Below are positions 1 through 5,975 of a stretch of DNA of 11,554 nt, in pieces. The position numbers and the translations under genes were made by a program. The notes under the pieces were generated by a model that made no database searches, was not told the origin of the DNA, and worked only from the letters and a program-made list of their open reading frames with translations. The stretch is from Actinomycetota bacterium (GTDB lineage Bacteria > Actinomycetota > Actinomycetes > Nanopelagicales > Nanopelagicaceae), in assembly GCA_009698045.1 (NCBI GenBank), contig WLRE01000038.1, positions 1 through 11,554 on the forward strand. The letters run 5' to 3'. Numbering within the stretch: position 1 is the first letter of the stretch; each line of letters begins with the position of its first letter.

Positions 1-72
1 GCAGTTATTACCGATAAGCCAGAACCAAAGGCTGCGGTTGCCCCACAAGGCGGCGGAGATATGGACTTCTAA
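1..72 (+). CDS. groL: Chaperonin GroEL, C-terminal fragment (5' end outside window)
   Basis: Only the last 23 codons and the TAA stop are present. The encoded tail runs ...DKPEPKAAVAPQGGGDMDF. A DKPE segment near the end followed by a Gly/Ala-rich stretch and a terminal MDF is the usual ending of bacterial 60-kDa chaperonins, which form the ATP-driven folding cage with GroES in the cytoplasm. The tail is less Gly-Gly-Met rich than in E. coli. The gene is followed directly by a perfect hairpin terminator at 96-138. Identification rests on this short tail alone, so it is good but not certain; paralogue assignment (groEL1 or groEL2) is not possible here. Confidence 0.82.
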   Translation, partial: AVITDKPEPKAAVAPQGGGDMDF

Positions 73-95
73 GAAGTCCCGCTTAAATCAGTACT

Positions 96-138
96 GAAAG
101 GCCTCGATTAATACGTAAATTATTAATCGAGGCCTTTC
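96..138 (+). terminator. Intrinsic-type terminator after groL
   Basis: An 18-bp perfect inverted repeat (96-113 pairing with 121-138) encloses a 7-base loop. The stem begins GAAAGGCCTCG and ends CGAGGCCTTTC, so the stem itself supplies an A-run on one side and a T-run on the other, followed by TGCTTT. It sits 23 bases after the GroEL stop. The trailing T-tract is short, so termination efficiency is inferred. The putative -10 box of the next gene starts only six bases after the hairpin. Confidence 0.75.
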
Positions 139-143
139 TGCTT

Positions 144-149
144 TAAGGT
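144..149 (+). promoter_or_regulatory. Putative -10 box for a leaderless DUF3027 transcript
   Basis: TAAGGT fits the actinobacterial -10 form TANNNT and is followed by exactly six bases and then ATG at 156. That spacing puts the transcription start on or next to the A of the start codon. No convincing -35 is seen. The AAGG inside the box could instead act as a weak Shine-Dalgarno sequence for the same ATG, so the two readings are not fully separable here. Confidence 0.4.
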
Positions 150-155
150 ATGCAC

Positions 156-857
156 ATGAGTATCAACGATCCATTTAACGCAGCCGAGCTCGCTCGTACT
201 GCTGCGATTGAGGATGCGGTCGAAAGTAAATTTGTTGGCCAGCTTGTCTCAGTTGATACCGACGAAGAATCTGCAGATGGAAATACTGATGCTCGAATTG
301 CAACGTATCTCTTTGAAGCGACTCTCCCTGGTTATTCTGGCTGGCGCTGGGCGGTCTCACTAGCAAAGGTTGATTCCAGCTCGACTCCTACAGTGTGCGA
401 TGTTGTTCTGCTTCCTGGCGCCGAAGCGCTATTAGCGCCAGAGTGGGTCTCTTACAAAGATCGCATTTTGCCGGGCGATGTTGGCGTTGGCGACATCATT
501 CCGACTTCGGCCGATGATGAACGTTTAGTTCCAGGTTTTGCAGCGCTTCCTTCTGATGAAGAGCTCGACCCATCTCAACTCTTTGAATTCGGACTCGGTC
601 GCGCCCGCGTTCTTTCAATTGTTGGACGCGATCTCGCGAGCAAGCGTTGGTACGAAGGTGACCGCGGACCTAACTCTCCAATGGCGCAGAACGCACCTAA
701 GCCATGTCACTCATGTGGTTTCTTTATTCCAATCGCGGGTTCACTTCGTTCCGCATTTGGCGTATGTGCAAATCTTTTATCCCCCGAAGATGCCCGAGTT
801 GTCTCAGTAGATCATGGCTGCGGAGCTCACTCCGAAGCGATGGTTATCGCAGAATAA
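156..857 (+). CDS. DUF3027 family protein with C-terminal zinc-type cysteine cluster
   Basis: This 233-residue soluble protein of unknown function is recognised as DUF3027, a family largely restricted to Actinobacteria. The diagnostic part is the C-terminus: PCHSCGFF at about 183-190, GSLRSAFGVCAN at 195-206 and VSVDHGCGAHSE at 217-227. Cys184, Cys187, Cys204 and Cys222, with nearby His220 and His225, could bind a zinc ion; metal binding is inferred. The N-terminal half is acidic and includes GYSGWRWAVSLA at 59-70. There are no signal peptide or membrane segments. ATG 156 is preferred over the in-frame ATG at 150, because AAGG at 145-148 and the TAAGGT box are both correctly spaced only for 156. 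It sits between groL and the cold-shock gene and is transcribed the same way. No function should be assigned beyond a possible link to stress or nucleic-acid biology suggested by position. Confidence 0.88.
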   Translation: MSINDPFNAAELARTAAIEDAVESKFVGQLVSVDTDEESADGNTDARIATYLFEATLPGYSGWRWAVSLAKVDSSSTPTVCDVVLLPGAEALLAPEWVSYKDRILPGDVGVGDIIPTSADDERLVPGFAALPSDEELDPSQLFEFGLGRARVLSIVGRDLASKRWYEGDRGPNSPMAQNAPKPCHSCGFFIPIAGSLRSAFGVCANLLSPEDARVVSVDHGCGAHSEAMVIAE

Positions 858-902
858 GGCCCCGCTACCGCATAGCAGTGCGTGCTCACGCGTAAATCCC
901 GC

Positions 903-931
903 TTCACCCCTTAGCAACCTTGCGTTAAACT
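903..931 (+). promoter_or_regulatory. Putative sigma-70-type promoter of the cold-shock gene
   Basis: TTCACC (903-908, four of six matches to TTGACA) lies 17 bases upstream of TAAACT (926-931, four of six matches to TATAAT). Transcription would start near 938, leaving a 5' leader of about 50 bases that contains a small hairpin and a strong ribosome binding site. Not experimentally supported; the two hexamers are each only partial matches. Confidence 0.4.
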
Positions 932-942
932 ATCCCTCTGCT

Positions 943-967
943 CACAGCTTCTTCCCTATCAGCTGTG
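943..967 (+). promoter_or_regulatory. Hairpin in the cold-shock mRNA leader
   Basis: CACAGCT (943-949) pairs perfectly with AGCTGTG (961-967) around an 11-base pyrimidine-rich loop. It lies between the predicted transcription start and the Shine-Dalgarno AAGGAG (977-982), so it does not sequester the ribosome site in the simplest fold. A structured leader is typical of cold-shock mRNAs, but any regulatory role here is inference. Confidence 0.35.
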
Positions 968-988
968 TACGAGAGTAAGGAGTTCACC

Positions 989-1372
989 ATGCCAGTCGGT
1001 CGAGTGAAGTGGTACAGCCTCGAAAAAGGTTTTGGTTTTATCTCCTCTGAAGAAGGCGAAGATGTTTATCTTGCATCTGCCGCGCTTCCTGCCGGTGTGA
1101 CAACAGTTAAACCAGGCACCAAGTTGGAGTTTTCAATTATCGATGGTCGCAAAGGCCCGCAAGCACATGCTGTTCATGTCATTGATGAGCCAGCCTCAGT
1201 TGTTGCAAACACTCGCGCCAATGCCGATGATCTTGCAACAATGATTGAAGACACCATCAAGATTTTGGATAAGGTCGGTAACGGAATTCGTCACGGACGT
1301 TTCCCATCTGGTCCCGATGCCGAACGCCTAGGCAAAGTCCTTCGCGGTATCGCAAGCCAAATCGAGGGCTAA
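989..1372 (+). CDS. csp: Cold-shock protein, CspB-type with C-terminal helical extension
   Basis: A 127-residue protein with an N-terminal cold-shock (OB-fold) domain at about 1-65 that binds single-stranded RNA or DNA, and a C-terminal extension of about 60 residues. RNP1 is intact as KGFGFI (13-18). The RNP2 position reads DVYLASAAL (25-33), lacking the His and Phe of the usual VFVHFS. The extension (about 79-127, DDLATMIEDTIKIL...) looks helical. This two-part layout and the altered RNP2 match my memory of mycobacterial CspB-type proteins rather than the about 67-residue CspA type. ATG 989 is chosen because AAGGAG (977-982) lies six bases upstream; a GTG at 965 in the same frame precedes the ribosome site and is rejected. 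It likely has its own promoter at 903-931. Its TAA stop overlaps the stop codon of the convergent DUF2530 gene. Confidence 0.93.
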   Translation: MPVGRVKWYSLEKGFGFISSEEGEDVYLASAALPAGVTTVKPGTKLEFSIIDGRKGPQAHAVHVIDEPASVVANTRANADDLATMIEDTIKILDKVGNGIRHGRFPSGPDAERLGKVLRGIASQIEG

Positions 1373-1554
1373 AGAACTTCCCGTCTTGCTCTGCGGATTG
1401 TGTAACGCAATCCCACTAGCCCTAAGGCGATACCTACCAGGCAGACCCACATCTTGTTTGCGCTGGCATTAACAGCGATGAGTACAACTAGGGCGATGAC
1501 CCACATCACCGTTCCTGTGATGATGACGGCCACTGGTCCCAGATTCTTAAACAT
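1369..1554 (-). CDS. Small DUF2530-like membrane protein
   Basis: A 61-residue protein with two predicted membrane helices, roughly residues 7-29 (GPVAVIITGTVMWVIALVVL...) and 34-52 (MWVCLVGIALGLVGL...), and a basic cytoplasmic tail RRARRE. The GT-x-x-W followed by a W-x-C-x-x-G-x-x-LG-L-GL pattern resembles DUF2530, a small actinobacterial membrane family of unknown function; assignment is from pattern memory. The stop codon shares bases with the convergent cold-shock gene. A TATGCT hexamer sits exactly six bases before the ATG, suggesting leaderless expression, and the start is divergent from the MFS gene with overlapping promoter space. Codon structure and two clean helices argue it is real. 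Confidence 0.75.
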   Translation of the reverse strand: MFKNLGPVAVIITGTVMWVIALVVLIAVNASANKMWVCLVGIALGLVGLRYTIRRARREVL

Positions 1555-1560
1555 AAGTCG

Positions 1561-1589
1561 AGCATACAGAATCTATTGGCAACTATTAA
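1561..1589 (-). promoter_or_regulatory. Putative leaderless promoter of the DUF2530 gene
   Basis: On the minus strand TTAATA (1589-1584) and TATGCT (1566-1561) are separated by 17 bases; each matches four or more positions of the sigma-70 consensus. The -10 ends six bases before the ATG at 1554, so the transcript would begin at the start codon. No Shine-Dalgarno is present in the six-base gap. Confidence 0.5.
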
Positions 1590-1602
1590 TCAGGAGAGCG
1601 AG

Positions 1603-1608
1603 TACTCT
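1603..1608 (+). promoter_or_regulatory. Putative -10 box for leaderless MFS transcript
   Basis: TACTCT is followed by six bases (AAAAAT) and ATG 1615. The only purine-rich site upstream, AGGAG at 1592-1596, is 18 bases from this ATG, too far to act as a normal ribosome site. Its -35 region would overlap that of the divergent DUF2530 promoter. Confidence 0.45.
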
Positions 1609-1614
1609 AAAAAT

Positions 1615-2835
1615 ATGATTAATCCGGAGGGCTCACTGCGCTCCTTCCAACATCGCAATTTCAGGATTCTCTTTCCTGCAAATGCCGCATCCAATATTGG
1701 AACATGGGCACAACGGGTTGCCCAGGATTGGCTCGTTCTAGAACTTACACATAGCGGTCGTGATCTTGGTTTGGTCACCGGTCTCCAATTCTTGCCGGCC
1801 CTGCTCTTGAGTCTTTATGGTGGGCGTCTAGCCGATCGATTTAATAAGAGATTGCTTCTTTACATAACAAATTTAGGTGGCGGCGTTGTTGCTTTGCTCA
1901 TGGGCATACTCGTGATGACTAATACCATTCAAATTTGGCACGTGTATGTATTGGCACTTATCTTGGGAATCTTCACTGCTATTGATGCACCGATTCGTCA
2001 GAGCTTTACATCGGAGATGGTAGGCAAGAGCGATTTAGCAAATGCAGTAAGTCTTAATTCTGCAAACTTTAATGCTGGTCGCCTAATTGGCCCCGGCATA
2101 TCTGGTCTACTTATTGCTTGGTTTGGTACCGGCCCCTCCTTCATTATCAATGCTTTCTCTTACATCGCAGTCATCATCGCCTTATCTGCAATCCGCGATG
2201 AAGAGCTCCATATTGAGTCGGCCCCACAAATCGATGCCAAGATTCGAGAAGCGTGGGCATATGTTCGAAAACGGACTGATATTTTCGCAGTGATGATCAC
2301 CGTCTTCTTTGCTGCAACATTCGGGTTGAATTTTCAAGTATTTACAGCGCTTATGGCTACCGCAGTTTTTGATAAAGGTCCGGCATCATTTGGCAGCCTA
2401 GGAAGTATTGTCGCAATCGGATCTCTATCTGGTGCGCTACTTTCAGCGAAGCTTGATAGTAAGCGAAGCCCAAGATTCATAATTGCTTTCGCTGCCCTCT
2501 TTGGGGTGAGCGTTTCACTCACAGCTATAGCTCCGACATATTTCACTTACATGCTCACTCTGCCAATAGCTGGGGCACTTGGTTTAACGACAATGATTGC
2601 TGCTAACTCTTATGTACAAACCAAGACAGATCCGGCGCTTCGAGGTCGGGTAATGGGAATTTATCTCACTATTTTTCTCGGTGGGACTCCAGTGGGATCA
2701 CCACTGATCGGGTGGCTTTCTGAGAGCATCGGAACTCGTCAAACCATCTTTATGTGCGGAGTTGTAACCATGGTCTCAAGCGCATTGATATATCTCTTGC
2801 TGCGCGAAAGACTATTTGCGAGTAATCAGAACTAA
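1615..2835 (+). CDS. MFS transporter, MFS_3 / EntS-like exporter family
   Basis: A 406-residue polytopic membrane protein with about 12 hydrophobic helices, the usual size for the Major Facilitator Superfamily. The loop after helix 2 carries motif A in the form GGRLADRFNKR (69-79), with Asp74, Arg75 and Lys78/Arg79 in place. The N-terminus LRSFQHRNFRILF followed by SNIGTWAQRVAQDWLVLELT is typical of the MFS_3 (PF05977) group, whose members are proton-driven exporters of siderophores, drugs or other small molecules. The substrate cannot be read from the sequence. ATG 1615 is preferred over TTG 1576, which would add 13 polar residues and lacks a ribosome site; ATG 1615 also fits the leaderless spacing. 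The 3' end overlaps, on the opposite strand, a possible 26-codon gene after serC. No operon partner is evident. Confidence 0.88.
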   Translation: MINPEGSLRSFQHRNFRILFPANAASNIGTWAQRVAQDWLVLELTHSGRDLGLVTGLQFLPALLLSLYGGRLADRFNKRLLLYITNLGGGVVALLMGILVMTNTIQIWHVYVLALILGIFTAIDAPIRQSFTSEMVGKSDLANAVSLNSANFNAGRLIGPGISGLLIAWFGTGPSFIINAFSYIAVIIALSAIRDEELHIESAPQIDAKIREAWAYVRKRTDIFAVMITVFFAATFGLNFQVFTALMATAVFDKGPASFGSLGSIVAIGSLSGALLSAKLDSKRSPRFIIAFAALFGVSVSLTAIAPTYFTYMLTLPIAGALGLTTMIAANSYVQTKTDPALRGRVMGIYLTIFLGGTPVGSPLIGWLSESIGTRQTIFMCGVVTMVSSALIYLLLRERLFASNQN

Positions 2836-2892
2836 AGCGGTAACGCCAACAAGTACTGCAAGAGTGACTAATCGACGCACCTTGTAGCTCAT
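2812..2892 (-). CDS. Possible 26-residue single-span membrane peptide downstream of serC
   Basis: The frame encodes MSYKVRRLVTLAVLVGV then TALVLITRK and TAG. It has a basic N-terminus, a hydrophobic stretch of about 16-17 residues and a basic end, the usual form of a small one-helix inner-membrane peptide. ATG lies four bases after the serC stop codon, suggesting translation from the pdxH-serC mRNA; AAGAAG at the very end of serC, seven bases before the ATG, is a weak Shine-Dalgarno candidate. The last 24 bases overlap the convergent MFS gene. The short length means chance cannot be excluded. No family is recognised. Confidence 0.4.
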   Translation of the reverse strand: MSYKVRRLVTLAVLVGVTALVLITRK

Positions 2893-2896
2893 GTAA

Positions 2897-4018
2897 CTAC
2901 TTCTTAAGTTCGGCGACGACGTATTCAATACAAGCAATCAGTGCATCTACATCTGAAGGCTCGCATGCTGGGAACATCGCTACTCGAAGCTGATTCTTGC
3001 CGAGTTTGCGGTATGGATCTGTATCTACGATGCCATTAGCGCGCAAAACCTTTGCAATCTCTAGCGCATCGATCGAGTCATCAAAGTTGATGGTGCCGAC
3101 GACCGGTGAACGCATTGCGCAATCGGTGACGAATGGAGTTGTCATTGGGTTCTTCTCGGCCCATGAATAAAGGCGAGAAGATGAATCAGAGGAACGGCCC
3201 GCGGCAAACTTAAGTCCACCACCAGCATTCATCCATTCAATTTGTTCTGCTAGCAAAATTAAGGTTGCAACTGCTGGAGTGTTATAGGTCTGATCAAGTC
3301 GTGAATTTTCAATCGCGATTGAAAGATCCATAAATGCCGGAATCCAGCGACCGCTCGCCTTAATCTTTTCTACGCGAGCAATTGCTGCTGGGCTCATAAT
3401 TGCAATCCAAAGCCCACCATCGGATGCAAATGATTTTTGTGGTGCAAAGTAATAGACATCGGTCTGTGAAATATCAACCGTGATTCCACCTGCTGCAGAT
3501 GTTGCATCAACAAGAACTAATGCGCCATCTGTACCTGCGGGACGGATGATTGGCATCGCAACACCAGTACTTGTCTCATTATGGGTGAGCGCGTACACAT
3601 CTACCCCGGCTTCAGCGACGGCCATTGAGTGTGAACCTGGCTCGGCCTTAATAACCGTTGGCTCATCGAGAAATGGAGCTTCTTTCGCAGCAGATGCGAA
3701 CTTAGAGGAGAACTCACCAAAGACTAAGTGTTGAGATTTCTTCTCAATCAGATTAAAAGTTGCAATATCCCAGAACGCAGTTGATCCACCGTTGCCGAGA
3801 ACAACTTCATAACCTTCGGGCAAATTAAATAGTGATGCAAGACCAGTACGTACGCGATTAACTACGTTTTTAACTGGTTTCTGCCGGTGCGAAGTTCCCA
3901 TAATTGAAGAGCCACTGTCATACAAAGCTTTAAGGGCTTCCGGGCGAATTCGTGATGGGCCAGAACCAAATCGACCATCGCGCGGCTTTAAGTTATCGGG
4001 AATCTTGATATCGCTCAT
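2897..4018 (-). CDS. serC: Phosphoserine aminotransferase (SerC), mycobacterial type
   Basis: This 373-residue cytoplasmic PLP enzyme converts 3-phosphohydroxypyruvate and glutamate to O-phosphoserine and 2-oxoglutarate in serine biosynthesis; in bacteria using the DXP-dependent route SerC can also serve vitamin B6 synthesis. The PLP-binding lysine is Lys195 in YYFAPQKSFASDGG (189-202). The cofactor-binding Asp171 is in VLVDATSAAGG, and TSHRQKPV (42-49) with GNGGSTAFWD (75-84) form the phosphate and ring-stacking region. FGSGPSRIRPEAL (17-29) is the typical N-terminal motif. Length and style match the actinobacterial/mycobacterial SerC subfamily (TIGR01366 type). The start lies nine bases after the pdxH stop without a strong ribosome site, suggesting a pdxH-serC operon with translational coupling. 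Confidence 0.95.
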   Translation of the reverse strand: MSDIKIPDNLKPRDGRFGSGPSRIRPEALKALYDSGSSIMGTSHRQKPVKNVVNRVRTGLASLFNLPEGYEVVLGNGGSTAFWDIATFNLIEKKSQHLVFGEFSSKFASAAKEAPFLDEPTVIKAEPGSHSMAVAEAGVDVYALTHNETSTGVAMPIIRPAGTDGALVLVDATSAAGGITVDISQTDVYYFAPQKSFASDGGLWIAIMSPAAIARVEKIKASGRWIPAFMDLSIAIENSRLDQTYNTPAVATLILLAEQIEWMNAGGGLKFAAGRSSDSSSRLYSWAEKNPMTTPFVTDCAMRSPVVGTINFDDSIDALEIAKVLRANGIVDTDPYRKLGKNQLRVAMFPACEPSDVDALIACIEYVVAELKK

Positions 4019-4027
4019 GCGCAGAGC

Positions 4028-4693
4028 CTAAGGGAATAAGCGCCTGCGAGACCAATTGATTTCTTGTGGAGTTGCTCGCTCATAAATCACTCGGTCATGA
4101 AGGCGTGAATAACGTCCTTGCCAGAACTCAATTGTTGTCGGCCTGACGAGGAATCCGCCCCAGTAATCAGGTCGTGGAACGGTTGTGCCCTCTGGATATT
4201 TAGCCGCAAACTCTTTATACCTTGCTTCTAATTCCTCGCGCGATGTGAGTTCATCTGATTGCGTACTAGCCCAAGCGCCAATCTGGCTACCCCATGGTCG
4301 GGTAGCAAAATATGCATCGCTGTCAGCCGCAGAGACTTTCTCGGCATTGCCGAGAATCGCAACTTGGCGCTCCATGGCATACCAAGGAAAGAGAAGTGAG
4401 ACTGCAGGATTGGATTCAATTGCTCTTGCTTTTCGCGAACCGTAATTAGTAAAGAAGGTAAATCCAGCGGGGTTTAGATCTTTGAGTAGCACCGATCGAG
4501 TAGTTGGCCCAACTTGGCTAACAGTTGTTAACACCATTGCGTTTGCTTCAACAACGAATTCATTGTCGGCTGCTTGCGCCATCCAAAGATGAAATTGCTC
4601 GATGGGGTCGGGGGAGAGCGCAGAATCTGGCAGACCAATCTCGCCATACGAACGGCGCATAGCCGAGATTGCCTCCCGATTGAGTTTGCTCAT
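4028..4693 (-). CDS. pdxH: Pyridoxine/pyridoxamine 5'-phosphate oxidase (PdxH)
   Basis: This 221-residue FMN flavoprotein oxidises pyridoxine or pyridoxamine phosphate to pyridoxal phosphate, the last step of B6 synthesis and salvage. Visible family motifs are RSVLLK (66-71), FFTNYGSRKA (80-89, FMN phosphate contacts), FPWYAMERQVAI (102-113), RPWGSQIGAWAS (132-143) and the C-terminal FWQGRYSRLHDR (190-201, substrate site with Arg197 and His199). The extreme end reads RRRLFP, where many homologues have RLAP. ATG 4693 gives the normal length; the frame remains open upstream to 4882, but that 63-residue addition lies within the citrate synthase promoter region and has no family counterpart. TACTGT ends six bases before the ATG, consistent with leaderless expression. 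It is divergent from citrate synthase and co-directional with serC, whose enzyme needs PLP. Confidence 0.95.
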   Translation of the reverse strand: MSKLNREAISAMRRSYGEIGLPDSALSPDPIEQFHLWMAQAADNEFVVEANAMVLTTVSQVGPTTRSVLLKDLNPAGFTFFTNYGSRKARAIESNPAVSLLFPWYAMERQVAILGNAEKVSAADSDAYFATRPWGSQIGAWASTQSDELTSREELEARYKEFAAKYPEGTTVPRPDYWGGFLVRPTTIEFWQGRYSRLHDRVIYERATPQEINWSRRRLFP

Positions 4694-4699
4694 GCGCCA

Positions 4700-4705
4700 A
4701 CAGTA
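4700..4705 (-). promoter_or_regulatory. Putative -10 box for leaderless pdxH-serC transcript
   Basis: On the minus strand TACTGT is followed by TGGCGC and ATG 4693, the same six-base spacing as at four other genes here. No clear -35 is visible and there is no Shine-Dalgarno before the ATG. The rest of the 151-base divergent gap (to 4844) shows nothing else I can name, apart from a G-run at 4779-4784. Confidence 0.4.
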
Positions 4706-4844
4706 CTTAATCTCGTGGATGTATCGAAATTCACTCAATAGACACCAATAATGCCCACCAGCGAGTTTGGCTGCGAAGGGGGGCGCAGTGGAGAATACGA
4801 ACCACGATAGCCCCGCCCACGGCGGTAGATAAAAGGAGCTCGCT

Positions 4845-5957
4845 ATGCCAGAGGATTTCAAACCTGGTCTCGAAGGTGTCATTGCATTTGAATCACATAT
4901 TGCAGAACCGGATAAAGAGGGCAGCGCGCTTCGCTATCGCGGTGTAGACATTGAAGAACTCGTCGGTCGCGTCTCATTCGGAAATGTTTGGGGACTTCTA
5001 GTCGATGATGAATTCAATCCTGGTCTTCCACCAGCAGAACCTTTTCCTATTCCGGTTCACTCCGGCGATGTTCGCGTAGATGTTCAATCTGCAGTTGCAA
5101 TGTTGGCTCCAGTCTGGGGACTCAAGCCACTTCTCGACACTTCAGATCAAGATGCTCGCGATCAATTAGCTCGCGTATCAGTGATGGTTCTTTCCTATGT
5201 TGCACAAGCTGCACGTGGCACAGCGCCAGCTGTTCCCCAATCTGAAATTGATAAGGCAGACACTGTTGTTGAGCGAATGATGATTCGTTGGCGCGGAGAG
5301 CCTGATCCTAAGCATGTGCGTGCAATTGACGCCTACTTTGTATCTGCTGCAGAACATGGCATGAATGCATCTACTTTTACTTCCCGCGTAATCGCATCAA
5401 CAGGTGCTGACGTAGCCGCATCAATCTCAGGTGCAATTGGCGCAATGTCAGGACCACTTCATGGTGGCGCACCCGCACGCGTACTTTCCATGATTGAAGC
5501 TGTAGAAAAGTCTGGCGATGCTGTCGGATACGTAAAGGGCATCATGGATCGCGGAGAACGTTTGATGGGATTCGGACACCGCGTTTATCGCGCCGAAGAT
5601 CCACGCGCTCGTACTCTTCGTCGAATCGCACAAGAACTTGGTTCACCTCGTTACGAAGTGGCTGTTGCACTCGAGAAGGCTGCTCTTGCAGAACTTCACG
5701 AGCGCTATCCAGATCGTGTACTTGAAACTAACGTTGAATTCTGGGCTGCGATTGTGCTGGATTTCGCAGAGATCCCAGCTCACCTCTTTACTTCTATGTT
5801 TACAGCTGCGCGTACTGCAGGCTGGTCAGCGCATATTCTCGAGCAGAAGAAGACTGGTCGAATTATTCGGCCATCTTCACGCTACGTAGGCCATGCACCT
5901 CGCAAGGTCTCAGAAGTCCATGGCTGGAACGAGTCAGTCCACGCTCTTCATAACTAG
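4845..5957 (+). CDS. citA: Citrate synthase, CitA (type 2 actinobacterial) form
   Basis: This 370-residue cytoplasmic enzyme condenses oxaloacetate and acetyl-CoA to citrate, the entry step of the TCA cycle. Landmarks are LRYRGVDIEELV (29-40), AEHGMNAST (169-177, oxaloacetate contact His171), GPLHGGAP (203-210, catalytic His206), GFGHRVYR (242-249, His245) and TNVEFWAAIVLD (295-306). The third catalytic position, Asp362 in E. coli GltA (NVDF), is Glu298 here, which I believe is common in CitA-type actinobacterial homologues. The GWSAHILEQK and RPSSRYVG segments near the end contact CoA and substrate. ATG 4845 has a strong AAAAGGAG site (4831-4838) six bases upstream. It is divergent from pdxH. 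A second citrate synthase (GltA type) may exist elsewhere in the genome; this cannot be seen here. Confidence 0.94.
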   Translation: MPEDFKPGLEGVIAFESHIAEPDKEGSALRYRGVDIEELVGRVSFGNVWGLLVDDEFNPGLPPAEPFPIPVHSGDVRVDVQSAVAMLAPVWGLKPLLDTSDQDARDQLARVSVMVLSYVAQAARGTAPAVPQSEIDKADTVVERMMIRWRGEPDPKHVRAIDAYFVSAAEHGMNASTFTSRVIASTGADVAASISGAIGAMSGPLHGGAPARVLSMIEAVEKSGDAVGYVKGIMDRGERLMGFGHRVYRAEDPRARTLRRIAQELGSPRYEVAVALEKAALAELHERYPDRVLETNVEFWAAIVLDFAEIPAHLFTSMFTAARTAGWSAHILEQKKTGRIIRPSSRYVGHAPRKVSEVHGWNESVHALHN

Positions 5958-5964
5958 TTCTTAT

Positions 5965-5970
5965 TAAGAT
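5965..5970 (+). promoter_or_regulatory. Putative -10 box ahead of the photolyase gene
   Basis: TAAGAT lies five bases before ATG 5976, one base closer than at the other leaderless candidates. No convincing -35 is seen, since that region is inside the citA coding sequence. With only 18 bases between citA and the photolyase, read-through from citA is an equally good explanation. A weak AGG (5972-5974) is too close to the ATG to be a ribosome site. Confidence 0.3.
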
Positions 5971-5975
5971 TAGGT

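Noticed and set aside
858..902. Possible terminator after the DUF3027 gene (GCGTG-CT-CACGC and GCTA/TAGC pairs)
   Set aside because: Stems of only four or five pairs with a two-base loop in one case and no T-tract.
965..988. GTG start upstream of the cold-shock gene
   Set aside because: It precedes the strong AAGGAG site that serves ATG 989, and cold-shock proteins start at MPVGRVKWY-like sequence.
1576..1614. TTG start giving the MFS protein 13 extra residues
   Set aside because: No ribosome site upstream of it; ATG 1615 fits the family start and the six-base leaderless spacing.
4694..4882. Upstream extension of pdxH by 63 residues
   Set aside because: It reads across the citA ribosome site and start, has no family counterpart, and ATG 4693 gives the normal PdxH length.
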